Shown here: piece by piece, positions 35,896 to 47,130 of the stretch | Numbering within the stretch: position 1 is the first letter of the stretch | Layout of the letters: every line of letters starts with the position of its first letter | Source of the DNA: Chloranthus sessilifolius | Taxonomy: Eukaryota > Streptophyta > Magnoliopsida > Chloranthales > Chloranthaceae | Reading direction: 5' to 3' | Assembly (NCBI GenBank): GCA_021018995.1 | Contig: CM037597.1 | Coordinates: 36,272,936-36,336,935 of the forward strand | Length of the DNA stretch: 64,000 bases | Notes under the pieces: model-generated | Told to the model about the DNA's origin: nothing | Database searches by the model: none | The model's input: the letters and a program-made list of their open reading frames with translations, nothing else | Made by a program: the position numbers and the translations under genes

Positions 35896-36303
35896 AAGCG
35901 CCTTAGAAGTCCTCTGAAATTGATCCTGAATGGCTTACATGTATTCCTTTGTATTATGCGAGTTAGGAATACCTTCTCAGATTGCATTAGTAATGAAACT
36001 CTTTATGATCATAAGGCTTATACGATTTGATCTATCCCACTTTTCCAAATCTGTATTGTTAACTTTCGGATCCTCAGCTGAGGCATCGATAGTGAGCACT
36101 TTGGATTTATCAAATCGTATAGCATAGTCAAAATCCATGCAACCTAGAACAATTTGGACTTGCTCCTTCCATTTGCCATAGTATGAGCCAATCAAAGATT
36201 CAATTCTACTAATCATATTAGTAATAGAAGACAGATTCAATGCTACACAATAATTAAGAGATTTATTATGGTCACATACAATTGTAGTAACTATCAATTC
36301 CAC
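35896..36303 (-). pseudogene. Copia gag, N-terminal piece
   Basis: It has KWKEQVQIVLGCMDFDYAIR, KWDRSNRISLMIIKSFI and, to the left, IPNSHNTKEYM and QFQRTSKAL-like residues. This is the N-terminal half of copia UBN2-type gag. The nested element begins directly to its left. Confidence 0.85.
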
Positions 36304-37382
36304 AAGATTATATTTATAGTATTTGATGCAATAGTTAAATTATGTCAAGGAATATAATAAAAATTAAAACCAATGTGGTTTTATTGAGAAATAATTTGCA
36401 TCATTATAACTCTCCGTTGGGTCGAGTCATAACACACTAGCTACTTCTTTAATTTATATTAATGATTATAGTGTTAATTGCATCGTTATAACCTTCCGTT
36501 GGGCCGAGTCAAAACACGCGAGCAGTACCCACACACAAAATAATGAATAGTAAAATAAAATCATCACACAACATTATTCATCACCGTTGGATAGAAGTAA
36601 TCCATTAAGTTGTGATGTCAATGTTTACTACACACTTTCACTGAATTTGTAACACGGTCTTGGACAAAAAATAAACCTCACTAAGAAAACCATAGCACTA
36701 GGAAAGATCCTCACCGTTGGACAGAAGAATCCTTCCAAGCCATATTTTCTATTTCTGTCGATAATTTAAATATAGAAAATAAATAAATCCAATTCATTAC
36801 AAGGTGAGCATCAAACGGTCATTTTTTTTAGTAAAAGGAGATGTAGGGAGGGTAAAACGCCAACCCTGGTGATGTACCCAAACTAATTCCTCTTCACCCA
36901 CGTCATCACAAGCAAACAAAACTACTCTCTAAAAAACCCACATAAGTATGTATGATAAGTCAAATGACTTAGCACCTTAGCATATGATCTGTGATGGGAT
37001 AAAAATAACATAAAATATATATTGCTTATAACATTAAAGGAACAACATGCACTCCGTATGTATGCTCCAATGATAGACTAGCATGCGATTCTATTTCCAT
37101 CGCCACTTTAAGCAACCCAATGAAATGAGAAGGAAAAAATAAATACTAGCCAATAAAACTCACCAAAAACCCAACGCGATAGGGTGCTCACTTGTGGCAA
37201 TCAATGACATGGCTGATCCGTTGGTACCAGGTTTTGATTTTCAAGTTCATCGATTGTTGTCTATTAATGTCCATGGACTAGACGACGCACAAAGTCTCAC
37301 GAGATGAGATCATCTCTGTAGGTTATGATTATATGTAACACACATATCTTTCATTGTTCCAATTGATCAAAGCCAATACATA
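36304..37382. other. Copia leader with repeated CCGTTGG words
   Basis: The untranslated leader between primer site and gag carries CTCCGTTGGGTCGAGTCA (36412), TTCCGTTGGGCCGAGTCA (36493), CACCGTTGGATAGAAG (36583) and CACCGTTGGACAGAAG (36713). These words are reiterated within about 320 bp. No gene is seen. Confidence 0.6.
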
Positions 37383-37396
37383 GCTCTAAGACCAAT
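37383..37396 (-). other. Copia primer-binding site (diverged tRNA-Met type)
   Basis: Read on the minus strand ATTGGTCTTAGAGC lies directly after the LTR end. It is similar to TTGGTATCAGAGC. Confidence 0.65.
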
Positions 37397-37937
37397 TGAT
37401 GGATCTATTGATCCGAGCACTCAAATATTTGCCCTAGGATCTAGGCGTGTGATCAATCAAAATAATAAATCAACAATCCATAAATTGAAATATATGTGCA
37501 TACCTTATCGTGAAGATTGCGATAGTTATGATTTTTCCAAAAGCTTTAAAATAAAAGATCTCTAACTCACCTTGGGTCTGAGCCATGAAAGATGGGTTGC
37601 CACTTGGATCTTCAACGATCTCCTCATTCTCAATTCCTCCTAGCACAATGGGGATGTTTTTGCTAATAAGGAGGGTTGAAGTGTGTCGAGCAATCATTGG
37701 GACCAAGCATCCCTTCTATTTATTGCCAATGTGTCTTTTCCCATTAAGGACTTAAATTACTAATTATATTGTAATCGGAAATCACAATCATACCCTGACT
37801 AAAAGACTTAATTATTAGTTGCTTATTCTCTTCAAATTCACCAAATTAGCAACTATTACATCTCAAGATTGATATTACACCCTTCATCGGTCAACTGATT
37901 GATCATAGTGACGGCCACCAAAATAGAACTTCTAACA
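37397..37937 (-). repeat. 5' LTR of the copia element
   Basis: The LTR is 541 bp. On the minus strand it starts TGTTAGAAGTTCTATTTTGG and ends TGGATCCATCA-like, next to the primer site. Confidence 0.75.
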
Positions 37938-37949
37938 CATATGACTATA

Positions 37950-38335
37950 GAGTACCTTTAAATCCACCCATGCTGAAACACATTGACTCGGTAGAATCAA
38001 ATGATGGAGATCGTATATCCTCCAAATCATTCACCCGATGGATCTTGAGATCATGGGCCTACCATTAGACGATTAGTGTTTCATTTCTCGTGGCACACAT
38101 CTCAGAAAAATGTCCTTAACATCACGTGCACGCTCAAAATTGATTTTAAGGTCACTTTTTTGGGTGTGTACCACATGAAATAAAAAACCGACCATCTGAT
38201 GGTACGATCATGTTCTTAAGATCCATCATGTGAAAGATTGGGATGATAAAGAATCTCCATCATCCGATTCAATATAATCAATGTGTTTCAGCGTGGGTGA
38301 ACTCAAAGATTTGGTGGGTGGATTTAAAGGTACTC
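37950..38335. mobile_element. Mutator-type MITE with 9-bp target duplication
   Basis: 386 bp with terminal inverted repeats. The left end GAGTACCTTTAAATCCACCC pairs with the right end in reverse complement. The arms continue through CATGCTGAAACACATTGA-like sequence and GATGGAGAT, about 70-90 bp in all, with a short extra stretch in the right arm. ATGACTATA flanks it exactly on both sides (37941-37949 and 38336-38344). A 9-bp duplication with long inverted repeats is the Mutator (MULE) signature. It has no coding capacity, so it is non-autonomous. Confidence 0.92.
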
Positions 38336-38344
38336 ATGACTATA

Positions 38345-39618
38345 TCCTTAACATCTTCAAAGAAGTGCTCCCCAATGTTGGTGACAGGGCCATCAATTTG
38401 TTTAGGGGGCATTGTTTTCGCACCTTGTGGTCTGGTGCACAAGTTGATGATCTAGTTCAGATTTAGGTCTATGACTGCATTGAGAAATCATAACTACAGC
38501 GGTTGTCACAGTGGCCTTGTCAATATATTTAGGGAATTAGGGACCTCAACAGTGGCTTTTGGGTTTTTTACTTTTACACCTTACCTCGATCTGTCGACCA
38601 TAACTCAATTTCTCTTGCAAAAGGGTTCTCTGCCTCCATTCCAATGAATTTGGGTGATGCTTTTCCTCTACTGTAACTTTGTCTTGCCTTGTGCTGTAGC
38701 ATCTTTCAGAGCATGTGTTTTTTTTTCTCCCTCTCTTATTAATGAATCCTCTTTTTATCTAGCAGAAAGATAATAATAAATCATATCTATCGTATAATAA
38801 GGAGACTGAAAGTGCAAAAAATTGCATGTGAATGTTCAAAATTTCTTTAACAATAGAGGTTGGTTGAGTATGATTTTCAATGTAGGCAAAGGGAGTAACC
38901 AATTGAAAATCGCCTTTTCGCATTTTGTAGGTTGGGTTTGGGCTGGTTTAAATAACTAATTGCAAGTTGTTTGATGGCTTTAATGATATCGGCCTAGACA
39001 CTTTCATGAGTTTATAATTTCTTTATATATATATATATATATATATAACAATTTTGGTGTTATAAGTATGTCTTGAGAAATTATATTCAAAAATAAATCC
39101 ATCACATAAGTCCAACTTCGCATGGATTGATCGCCCAAAATTTTTTAGCAAAATCTGGGTATGACAAGTAGTCCAATGATGAACATTCGTATGATTGTAG
39201 CACAACCACAGATTCATCCGATTCTGAGCTTTTCAAAGAATAACTAAAGAACGATTGAGCAATTAGCTTTTCTAAGAAAAGCCAGGAATTAGGGCAACTT
39301 AAGAAAGGTTCTGAGAAAAGCCAGGAATCAAAGTATGCTAAGAATCAACAGGAATATGAGTTGTCAGGATTCAGAGCTTTTTTGAGAAAAGCCAGGAAAC
39401 ACCTGAACGAGGCCTTAATTTGATGGTCAGAAGTATTCGTGCATTTCCTCGAATGCCAACTCTGACTTTCTTTGTATTTGGGCTCGGGTTATTATTTTAA
39501 GCCATACATCGCCAAAGTTGGATGAGTCGGGCCAGGCTCGTGCTGAAGCATGGCTGAGTGATATAGCCCTATTAGACATTTGGGATGCCAAAAGGTTTGT
39601 TTAACCATGGCGCTAGAC
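38345..39618. other. No gene recognised; possible host-locus remnant
   Basis: Mixed-composition sequence between the MITE and the Tat LTR. A short plus-strand frame at 38345-38466 (IFKEVLPNVGDRAINLFRGH) is unrecognised. There is a TA microsatellite at 39025-39047. From 39220 to 39400 a GAGAAAAGCCAGGAA word recurs three times, in a stretch that may be a degraded small transposon. At 39577 and 39620 the same 24-bp stretch (GACATTTGGGATGCCAAAAG plus four bases) occurs twice. Confidence 0.4.
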
Positions 39619-41376
39619 TGACATTTGGGATGCCAAAAGGTTTACAAATCCACATTTTTTTACCTTTCGTATACACGAGACGAAAAAGTGAGTACTAGGG
39701 CAAAGCCTCGTAACCCATCGTAACGACGCATTTCATCTGTGCAACCGTGGGATTTGTGACGATCCCGTCGCGGCGATGCGCTCGCTTGCAAAAAATATAG
39801 TCTCCACCCGGAGCTTTTGGTGTCCCGAGAAACCTATATCATTTTTATGAGCACCGAAGTGCTAAAAATATGACTCTGAATCCGGTCCACACCAAAGGCT
39901 CTTGGGTAGGGGCTTCGGTTATCGATAGGGAAGGTGTTAGGCACCCGATCAACCCGCTTAACGCGCTCTCTACTAATGGCCAAAACAAAGATAAAGTAAA
40001 AGAAAATAAAATGACTTTCTCTTGCCCAAAAGGACTTAGAATCCTATTTGTGTCCCTCCGTTCCTACCAAAAATTCGGTGGCATAACGGCACAAATGGGA
40101 GGATGAGAAAAGTCAAAAAGAGATAGGAGAAGAAAGGGGAGAGCCGGAGCCCCCGGGCCCTTGTAACACCGTAGGAGAGCCTTGCGTGGCTTGCTTTGAT
40201 TAGCTTTTGAAGGTTTGAATGGTGGAAAAGGGGGTTCTAACTCCTAAGGCTTGAAGCTAAGAGGTAGAGAGGGAAGGCTAAGGGATTACACACACCTAAC
40301 CTAAAGGCTTTTAGTGAAATGCTAAGGTCTAAGGGAGCTTTTTGAAATTTAGAATTTGTATGAGAAGTGTGCACCAAAGGGAGAAAGATCTTCTCACTTT
40401 AAGCTCTTTCTCTCTTAGGCCAAAATTCTCAACCCCTAAACCAAGGGGTGGGGGGACTCAATTTATAGAAAATTGGTGGATTAGGAGACCACTTAAGAGC
40501 TAATTAGGGTTAGCAATTAGGTAATCTCAAATCTAAGGTTTCCTAAGGTTTTTGAAGCCTTGAAATATGTGAGAAGGTCCTCCAATGGTGGATGATGGGG
40601 TGAGGCTTTAAGCCACTTAAGGGGTTGCAAATAGGTAGTGAATGGGTGCAACAGAACTATCAAAACACACTCCAAAGGTCAAGGTGGTCAATAAGTCAAA
40701 CCCCAATCACAAATTTCAGGGTAAAAATACATGGTTACTGTTCATATGTCTGGTACAACTAATAGTTGCGCCAAGCAAATATACAGTAAAGCAGTACTGA
40801 ACAGTGCCTGAAAGCTGGCTCGCGAGGGTAGGGTTCACTTTGAAAATTGAAGTGGCTTAGTTGCGCCAGGAAAAAGTATAACTGGCGCAACTATTAGTTT
40901 TGCCAGGCCATTTGTGGGGAGAAATGGCCTAGCGCAGCTACTAGTTATGCCAAATCCCTAAGGGGCCCACATGAAATTACTTTTTTGCCCTCTGAGTTTG
41001 GACTGTCATATCTTTTGATGTATAACTCCGATTGGAGCGATTCTTGGATTGTTGGAAAGCTGATGACTTCTACTTTTCAATGGTATGAGATTCGATCATA
41101 GTAGAAGGCCGTAGCTAGTTTTGGTGCACCACTCCGTTTCCAAGGCTTGGAAGGTTAGGTTTAGGTTCAGAACGGGTTCTAAGGGTTGAGATTGATTTTT
41201 TTAAAGGTTTGGGGAAGGTTCCTAAGGGATCTAAGGTGATTCCTAAGGGTTTAGAAAGGTTTTTAAGGGTTCTAAGGTGGTTCCTAAAGGTTTCATACAT
41301 GCTATCAAAAGCTCGAAAGTGCACCTCTCTCGAAATGTGATTCGATCGGGCCTTGGGCAAAATTTGGGTGTCTACA
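39619..41376 (-). repeat. 3' LTR of the Tat-lineage element (left border approximate)
   Basis: On the minus strand it starts TGTAGACACCCAAATTTTGC after the polypurine tract. A probable TATA box CTATAAATTG lies near 40466-40457. The left border is placed at TGACATTTGGG because of the TG end, but a duplicated 24-bp stretch just outside makes this uncertain. It contains one cluster of the 25-bp palindromic words. Confidence 0.65.
40750..40953. repeat. 25-bp palindrome cluster 1, in the Tat LTR
   Basis: Three full-size copies (40750-40774, 40882-40906, 40929-40953) and a half-site near 40857-40869 match the word CTGGCGCAACTA, one A/T, TAGTTGCGCCAG with a few changes each. The cluster lies about 280 bp upstream of the presumed LTR TATA box in the minus-strand sense. 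Confidence 0.85.
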
Positions 41377-41392
41377 GATGCCCCTCTTTGGT
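41377..41392 (-). other. Polypurine tract of the Tat-lineage element
   Basis: Read on the minus strand it is TACCAAAGAGGGGCATC before TGTAGACACCC. Confidence 0.75.
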
Positions 41393-42640
41393 ATTCGATC
41401 ACTAATGATCGTATACCAAAGAAAAGAGACATCCGAAGAGGCCCAAGGTATTACTTACGGGACCGCTACATTCAGAACGAACTTCAAACATCAAATGAGT
41501 AACATGGTGAGAAAATGAAAGCCCTGGATGTCAGGCTAAACATTCATTTCTGAAGGTAATTGGTCCCCAAGCACTTAGCGACATTACTGGGCATAATCGA
41601 GGTGGAACAAGTTGTGAAAACCTTGTATCTCAGGCCAAACATTCGCTTCTCAAGATGATTTCAAAGGTATTTGATGTTTAAGATTCATTCTGGATGCAAC
41701 AACTTCGTAAGTGAGAGCGGTGATCGACCCACATTCAAAGATAGGCGCGAAGTAAACATACGGAAGGCTCCATAGTTTATGTCCAATCCTATAAGGCATT
41801 TGATGGCCCCATCCGACTATTTGCGGGGTGCCCCTGCTGAAAGTAGGGTTCAAGGTCTTTGGGCGAACCCATCGATCCCAAAGTTTATTTAGCATGATTG
41901 CCCGAGCGAAGTGAATAGATGTCACAATGCTTTTTGGGGAGGACATGCCACTTTCGAAAGCATGCCCTAGATCAACATGACCTAGAGTATCGAGCTTCGA
42001 CTACCTTGAATAAATCCAACCAAACATTGGGGTGTCTCCCTAAAGGGACATCCAATCCTGGTCTCTGCTGATAATAATCATAAACATGAATTAACTATGC
42101 ATAATCATGCACCCATCAGGGGTAATAAGCAACAACAAAGGCAATGGAAGCCGCGACTCGGACCCGCTCGAGTATAATTTACAGGGACAAACGATCATCA
42201 TACGGATACCCAGACGCATGGTCTACACTTTACAGGGATACCACTGCTCATACAAGTTTTAAGCCTACAGAAAATAAAAGGGAAATGAACCCTTCTGAAT
42301 GCATGGTTGCACATAGTTTGATTGATACACAATCTCATTCTCAACAGGTTGGTCTCAACCAATGATTGACTTTTTCCAATGAAGAATCTGAAGGTTAAGA
42401 CACTTAAGTTCATGTGAATCCAAAACCGAGCGCTCATCGCAAAGATTTAGCAGTCGATTCGATCAAAATATTGACTGTTTGACCGTGATTGACACCATTG
42501 CTCCTACTTTAAACCAGGATCCAAAGATCCAAGGCGAAACTCAGACTCAGGACTTTAATATGGCACAACTGCATTGCTGATAAAACATTGACATTTTACC
42601 GCCTTATGCTTGTGCATCTCTGCGGTGGAATATAAATCTG
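41393..42640. other. 3' region of the Tat-lineage element, no gene recognised
   Basis: Mixed composition. Short frames on both strands show no family motif. Confidence 0.4.
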
Positions 42641-42915
42641 TTTTTGATTTTTCTATTATTTTATGTGATTTTTTCAATTGTTATTTTATGTGATTTTTTA
42701 GAACTTTTACCTATCATTTTATGTGATTTTTTGGAATTTTTTTCAACTATTATTTTATGTGATTTTTAAGAATTTTTTTCAACTATTATTTTATGTGATT
42801 TTTTTGGAATTTTTACCTATCATTTTATGTGAATTTTTTGAAAATTTTCAACTATTATTTTATGTGATTTTTTTATTTTTCAAGTTGTTATTTTAAGTGA
42901 TTTTCCCATTATTTT
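42640..42915. repeat. Tandem repeat of TTATTTTATGTGATTTTTT units
   Basis: About seven units of roughly 35-45 bp have the form CAACTATTATTTTATGTGAT followed by a T-rich tail and AATTTTT. Confidence 0.85.
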
Positions 42916-43197
42916 TTTGTGAATACTTTCGACTTCTCTGTGGGAATTTTTTTTTTTTATTATCATTCATCATTTTTGGTAGATTTTTCTTCATATTTCC
43001 CTGTGTAGGACCGGGGTGCTTATTGATCTCAGTCTGCTTTTATTCTAGCACGGCTTCTTTGGCAAGTCGAAGGATGATCGAGATGCCATCTCGGAAGCGC
43101 GTGCATCTACCAAGAGCGACAAAATAAGCAAAAAGAGTGGGGGGGGGGCCGCCTTTCCTATTTGGCCCGTACCAGGCCCAAGGCCCGGCCTAAGTGC

Positions 43198-43342
43198 CTG
43201 GCGCAACTATTAGTTTCACCAGGCCAATTGGGGCCTTGAATTTGCCTGGCGCAACTAATAGTTGCACCAAGTCAAAAGGGACACAAAATTTCCCTGGTGC
43301 AACTATTAGTTGTGCCAGGCTTGGCTGGGGAGGAATTTAAAC
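43198..43342 (+). promoter_or_regulatory. 25-bp palindrome cluster 2 plus TATA-like box, upstream of PMD unit
   Basis: Three copies of the palindromic word (43198-43222, 43246-43270, 43294-43318) are spaced 48 bp start to start. Sixteen bases after the last copy lies a weak TATA-like AATTTAAAC (43334-43342). A pyrimidine-rich leader and a GT splice-like border follow. Promoter function is inferred from the layout and its recurrence at 60013-60148. Confidence 0.6.
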
Positions 43343-43344
43343 AG

Positions 43345-44441
43345 CCCGAGTTCGAGATGTGGGGCATTATTTCAAAATTTTTCTCCCCCCCTTCCTCTTG
43401 AAATTGAAAACCGACCTTCTTAGGGTTCCTTTACATTGCCTCTACGCGTGCCCCATTGCCGTTGCTTTGCTTGTGTGGAACGATTGCCGGCTCAGGCTAG
43501 ATCAAAGACCCCTTCTTTTTCCAAAAGGTAACCATTAAAACTCTTCTTTTGATTGATTTTTCTTGCTTTCTTTTTTCGCAAATGTGATCATGATCATGCA
43601 TTTTGAGTAGTGGTTTATTTTTGGTTTGTGGATGTATTTATGGATGGTGTGTGGATGACTTATGCTTAATGCCCTATTTTTGTTATTTTATGGATTCATT
43701 AGTGCCTATATGTTTTGTTTGCTTTGTTTTTGTTTATTTTTGTTTAATGGGGCGGATGCATTTTTTGTTGGTTTTCTTTATTTTATGGGAAAAAAGAAAG
43801 GACTCTTTGTGTTTTTTTTTTGAAAGAAGGTTTTTCTTTTTGGCTTTTGATTTTTTTTGAAGTATAAGGACTTTTATTTTTTTCTTTTTTTGTGAACAAA
43901 GTAAAAGGATTTTTTTTTTTGAACGTTGATTTTTTGAAGTATAAGGACTTTTATTTTTGTAAACAAAGTAAAAGGAATTTTTTATTTTGATTTTTTTTTT
44001 GAAGTAGAAGGACTTGTTTATATATTTTTTTTGTTTTTGTAAACAAAGTAAAAGGATTTTTTATATTTTGATTTTTTTTTAAGTAGAAGGACTTTTATTT
44101 ATTATTTATGTTTTTGTAAACAAAGTAAAAGGATTTTTTTATTTTGATTTTTATTTTGATTTTTTTATTTTGAAGTAGGACTTTTATTTATTTATTTTTT
44201 TTTTGTAAACAAAGTAAAAGGGATTTTTTTTTTTTTTTTGATGATGAATTTTATTATTATTATTATTATTATTATTTATTTATTTTATTCTTTAAAAGAT
44301 TTTTGTTGCATGTGTATCTTCATTTCCGAAAATAAATGGGGAAATGGTGAGCATTCTTACCCCCCCCCCCCTTGATGCATAGTATATCATGGTTCTTTGT
44401 CATTGATCTGACCAGATGTGATGGCCTTTTGTTATCCTAGC
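43345..44441 (+). other. Probable 5' UTR and leader intron of the PMD unit
   Basis: A leader-like stretch ends CCAAAAG at 43527, followed by GTAACC. The next AG border before the ATG is at 44440 (GTTATCCTAG). The roughly 900-bp stretch between is T-rich and contains the tandem repeat listed separately, as plant leader introns often are. Inferred from borders only. Confidence 0.45.
43795..44250. repeat. T-rich tandem repeat, about 60-70 bp, six copies
   Basis: Units contain GAAGTANAAGGACTTTTATT, a poly-T run, and GTAAACAAAGTAAAAGGATT. A TTA microsatellite (44255-44278) follows. Confidence 0.85.
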
Positions 44442-44639
44442 ATGTCGGGCGATGATGAGCATATTCCTGAGGAGGGCCACGAGGAGGGGCCCGAGATAGT
44501 GTATGGACCACGGGGGGAGCAGTTCCTCTGGGCAGAGCGGAGAGCGGGCCCATGGCTCGAAATGAAAGGCGAGGCCGCCTGAGTCGGTCTCCTTCATCAA
44601 CAACATACCCATATTTCGAATTTCGGAATAGCGGGCAAG
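44442..44639 (+). pseudogene. PMD unit, first coding block
   Basis: It starts at an ATG right after a CCTAG acceptor-like border and encodes an acidic N-terminus (MSGDDEHIPEEGHEEGPEIV). It ends at a CAAG/GTAAGA border at 44639. It is carried antisense to the Tat-lineage element. The family's short acidic leader has no known function. Confidence 0.45.
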
Positions 44640-44720
44640 GTAAGAAATAGGCTCAATTTATTTTCTTTGTGCAACTTTGCTTTACTTCCACAATCTGATA
44701 TGCATTTCTTTGAGTGCAAG

Positions 44721-45046
44721 ACCTGCCCAACATTATATTCCGTGCGGGGTGGCTCTATTTTCATGACTTCTACCTCTATGTCCCTCCCGTAGTGAAGGTC
44801 CGGTTGGCGCAGGTGGGTTTTGGAGAGTTTCTATCCTTCCCTAACATGAGGGCCGATACCGCCTATCTGAAGGCCTTGATCGAACGGTGTTGCCCTGAGA
44901 TGATGACCTTCCATATGTCGTACACTGAGATGACCTTGACGCCCGTTGACTGGGAAATGATTACGGGTATCAGGGTAGGAGGGATACCGATAGCCGACCT
45001 TGCGGTGCCGAGAAGAGAGGACATCATTCGACTGATTGGGGCATAT
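44721..45046 (+). pseudogene. PMD unit, N-terminal half of plant mobile domain
   Basis: After a GTGCAAG border the block reads DLPNIIFRAGWLYFHDFYLY, YLKALIERCCPEMMTFHMSY and TEMTLTPVDWEMITGIRVGG. The last two resemble the plant-mobile-domain hallmark, in which a 'LVERW.PETHTFHLP' segment precedes 'ITLEDV..LLGLPVDG'. PMD proteins occur both as host genes (MAIN/MAIL type) and inside transposons. The block runs into the Athila element at 45047. Confidence 0.75.
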
Positions 45047-45324
45047 TGTTAATCAATGAAAATGCTATTTTTCACCCTTTAATCTGACCTTTGATAAACT
45101 TGTGAATAGACTAATAAGTGCTTGTTGAGCATGTTTTATAGATAGCAGTAATAAGTAGTCATGGTACAAAAATTCACCCTAAAGTGCTCGACAAGAAGGT
45201 TCATCTCTCACCACAGCTCTGACCCAACTATGGCACACAGAAGGGCCCCACACCAATGCCCACTTGGGGCAGGCAGCAACAGCAAAGCAGCGTTGAAAAA
45301 AAAAAGGAAAGACAGGCTGAAAAC

Positions 45325-45725
45325 AACCTGTCGATAGGTTATTGCAACATATCGATAGGATCTGAAGGCTAAAAAAGGAAGAAATTGTGAAGATGGGGAG
45401 AATTCGACAGGATCCATAACCTATTGTGTAGTCAGAAACAACAAGGGAGCATCCTATTGAATGGTTGCCTGAGCTTGAATAGAACCTATTGAAAAGTCTG
45501 AGAACCTATCCAAATCAATTGCGTAAGAGCTCAACCTGTTGAAAGGATCCTTCAACCTATCGAAAGCATCAAATGAAGACTGCAGATGTTGAAGCTCTAA
45601 TTGTAGGATTCAACCTATTGGAACCTTTCGATAGGATCCTCAATCCTAGCGAAAGGACCAAAGTACTTGATTTCAACCTATTAAAAGCTTCTTCAACCTA
45701 TCGAAATCGTTCTAAACACTTCCGA
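45325..45725. repeat. CCTATCGATAGG-type word cluster in the 5' LTR
   Basis: Words CTGTCGATAGGTT, ATATCGATAGGAT, CAACCTATCGAAA and CCTATTGAAAAG recur about fifteen times. Many are near-palindromic around ATCGAT. The 3' LTR has the same cluster at 56108-56510. Confidence 0.85.
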
Positions 45726-46414
45726 AAAAAGTTACTGTGCACACGGTGCGAGTTGGTGACCTACTGCATGCAAACCAAGGCACCTTGGTGACCGGCACGA
45801 GGCTTCTAGAAGTGCCCTGGGAAACCCTAACCGACCCATGTGCTCTCCCCCAACGCGAATGAACTAAAAGAGCCTTCTAGAAGGCGAATAAAAAAGGGAA
45901 TAACGAAATCATTCTAGAAGCTGGGATTGGTGGGAAAAACTAGGTATGAGGCTGAAGGAGAAAGCGATAAGAAGAGAGGAAGCCATCAAAAAAAGGGGAG
46001 ATCAATTTTGGAAACCAGAGCTAGCAGTGAAATTCTCTAATTCTTTCCTTTAGCCCAACTATGGTTGGCTAATCTCTTGAGAGCAGCAAAGGGTGAGGTC
46101 GAATCTGTAATTAGGGAGAGCTGAGAGTGTTATTGAGGGTTAGATGATGCACAGACTATAAATCTGAGGACATTTCATTGCATGGTCAGTTTAATTCGAT
46201 GTAATGTTGGTTTAATTATTGTAATTAGATCTATAGTTCCTTTGGTTTCATTTGGTGCTTAATCGGCTTAGTGTAGATGAGAATAGCTCACCCACATAAC
46301 TGGTAGACCTCTTAGATGCTATTTGATCTCCCTAGATCTGATGCTCCTACAATTTTTTGTGTCTGTGGCCTAGTTATTGCAGCATATGTAGTGGTTATAA
46401 TGCTCTAATTGAGA

Positions 46415-46637
46415 CCTTTGATTTGAAGGAAATCCCTTGGATGATCTGTGACCATTAAAGTGGACAGATCATAGCCTTAAGATCAATTTAAACCTTTGGT
46501 CTAAATTGGATTCTTCTACTTTAATCCTTTGATTTGGAGGAAATCTATAAGATGATCTGTGATCATTAAAGTGGACAGATCATACCCTTAAGATCAGTTC
46601 AAGCCTTTGGTTTAGAGTAGATTCTTCTACCCTATAA
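46415..46637. repeat. 111-bp tandem duplication in the 5' LTR
   Basis: CCTTTGATTTGAAGGAAATC at 46415 recurs as CCTTTGATTTGGAGGAAATC at 46526, with GTGGACAGATCATA and GGATTCTTCTAC in each unit. It is also present in the 3' LTR (57210-57430). The left Athila LTR has only one such unit. Confidence 0.88.
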
Positions 46638-47111
46638 CTGTGCCTATGTCCAGATGAGGGATTGGTGTACTCTAAACTCTCTGTAATCCTAGCAGCTCAA
46701 CCTAATTGCAGCAAGACCAAACTCCAAGCTGCTTCTCCCCATTTTCTATGTTTAATTCCCCCTCACTGCAAGATCTATACTCTTAATTTAATCCTAACAT
46801 CTATTTCTGCAATCTTACTTGTTTTTGTAGTTTAATTTAGAATTAACAACCCCTTAAACCTCTCCTCTTTCTTTTACTATTTTAGCATTAGGAAGGGTGC
46901 CAGATCTACCACAGATATGGAGATTTGCCTAATTTTGACACACATTTCCCTGTGGACATTCCCTTACTTTTTTTTAAAAACTTGCTACAACAGGCCCTGA
47001 ATACTTATAGGACTATGTGTGAGCCTGCCTTGGTGTGTGCTAACCATAGACCCTTTTACTGGTTGATTTTAAACCCCTTTTTAGACACAAGGCAGGATCC
47101 CAACAAGTTTT

Positions 47112-47130
47112 TGGCACCGTTGCCGGGGAT
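47112..47130 (+). other. Primer-binding site, tRNA-Asp type
   Basis: TGGCACCGTTGCCGGGGAT lies six bases after the LTR end. Confidence 0.92.

Larger units (their letters stand above)
31401..37937 (-). mobile_element. Ty1/copia element with a nested gag-only LTR element
   Basis: On the minus strand: 5' LTR (37937-37397), primer site, long leader, gag (36303-35896 and 33252-32860), protease region, GAG-pre-integrase and integrase. RT, RNase H and the 3' LTR are not seen, so only the 5' half is recognisable here. The gag is split by the LTR element at 33253-35895. Ty1/copia order (integrase ahead of RT) fits. It is broken, and the lineage within copia is not assigned. Confidence 0.8.
45047..47105 (+). 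repeat. 5' LTR of the nested Athila element
   Basis: The LTR is 2059 bp, TGTTAATCAATG to GGATCCCAACA. It contains a CCTATCGATAGG word cluster, a possible TATA-like AATAAAAAA near 45887 and an internal 111-bp tandem duplication. Confidence 0.92.

Noticed and set aside
38281-38466. Small host protein-coding gene
   Set aside because: The frame starts inside the inverted repeat of the MITE and matches nothing recognisable.
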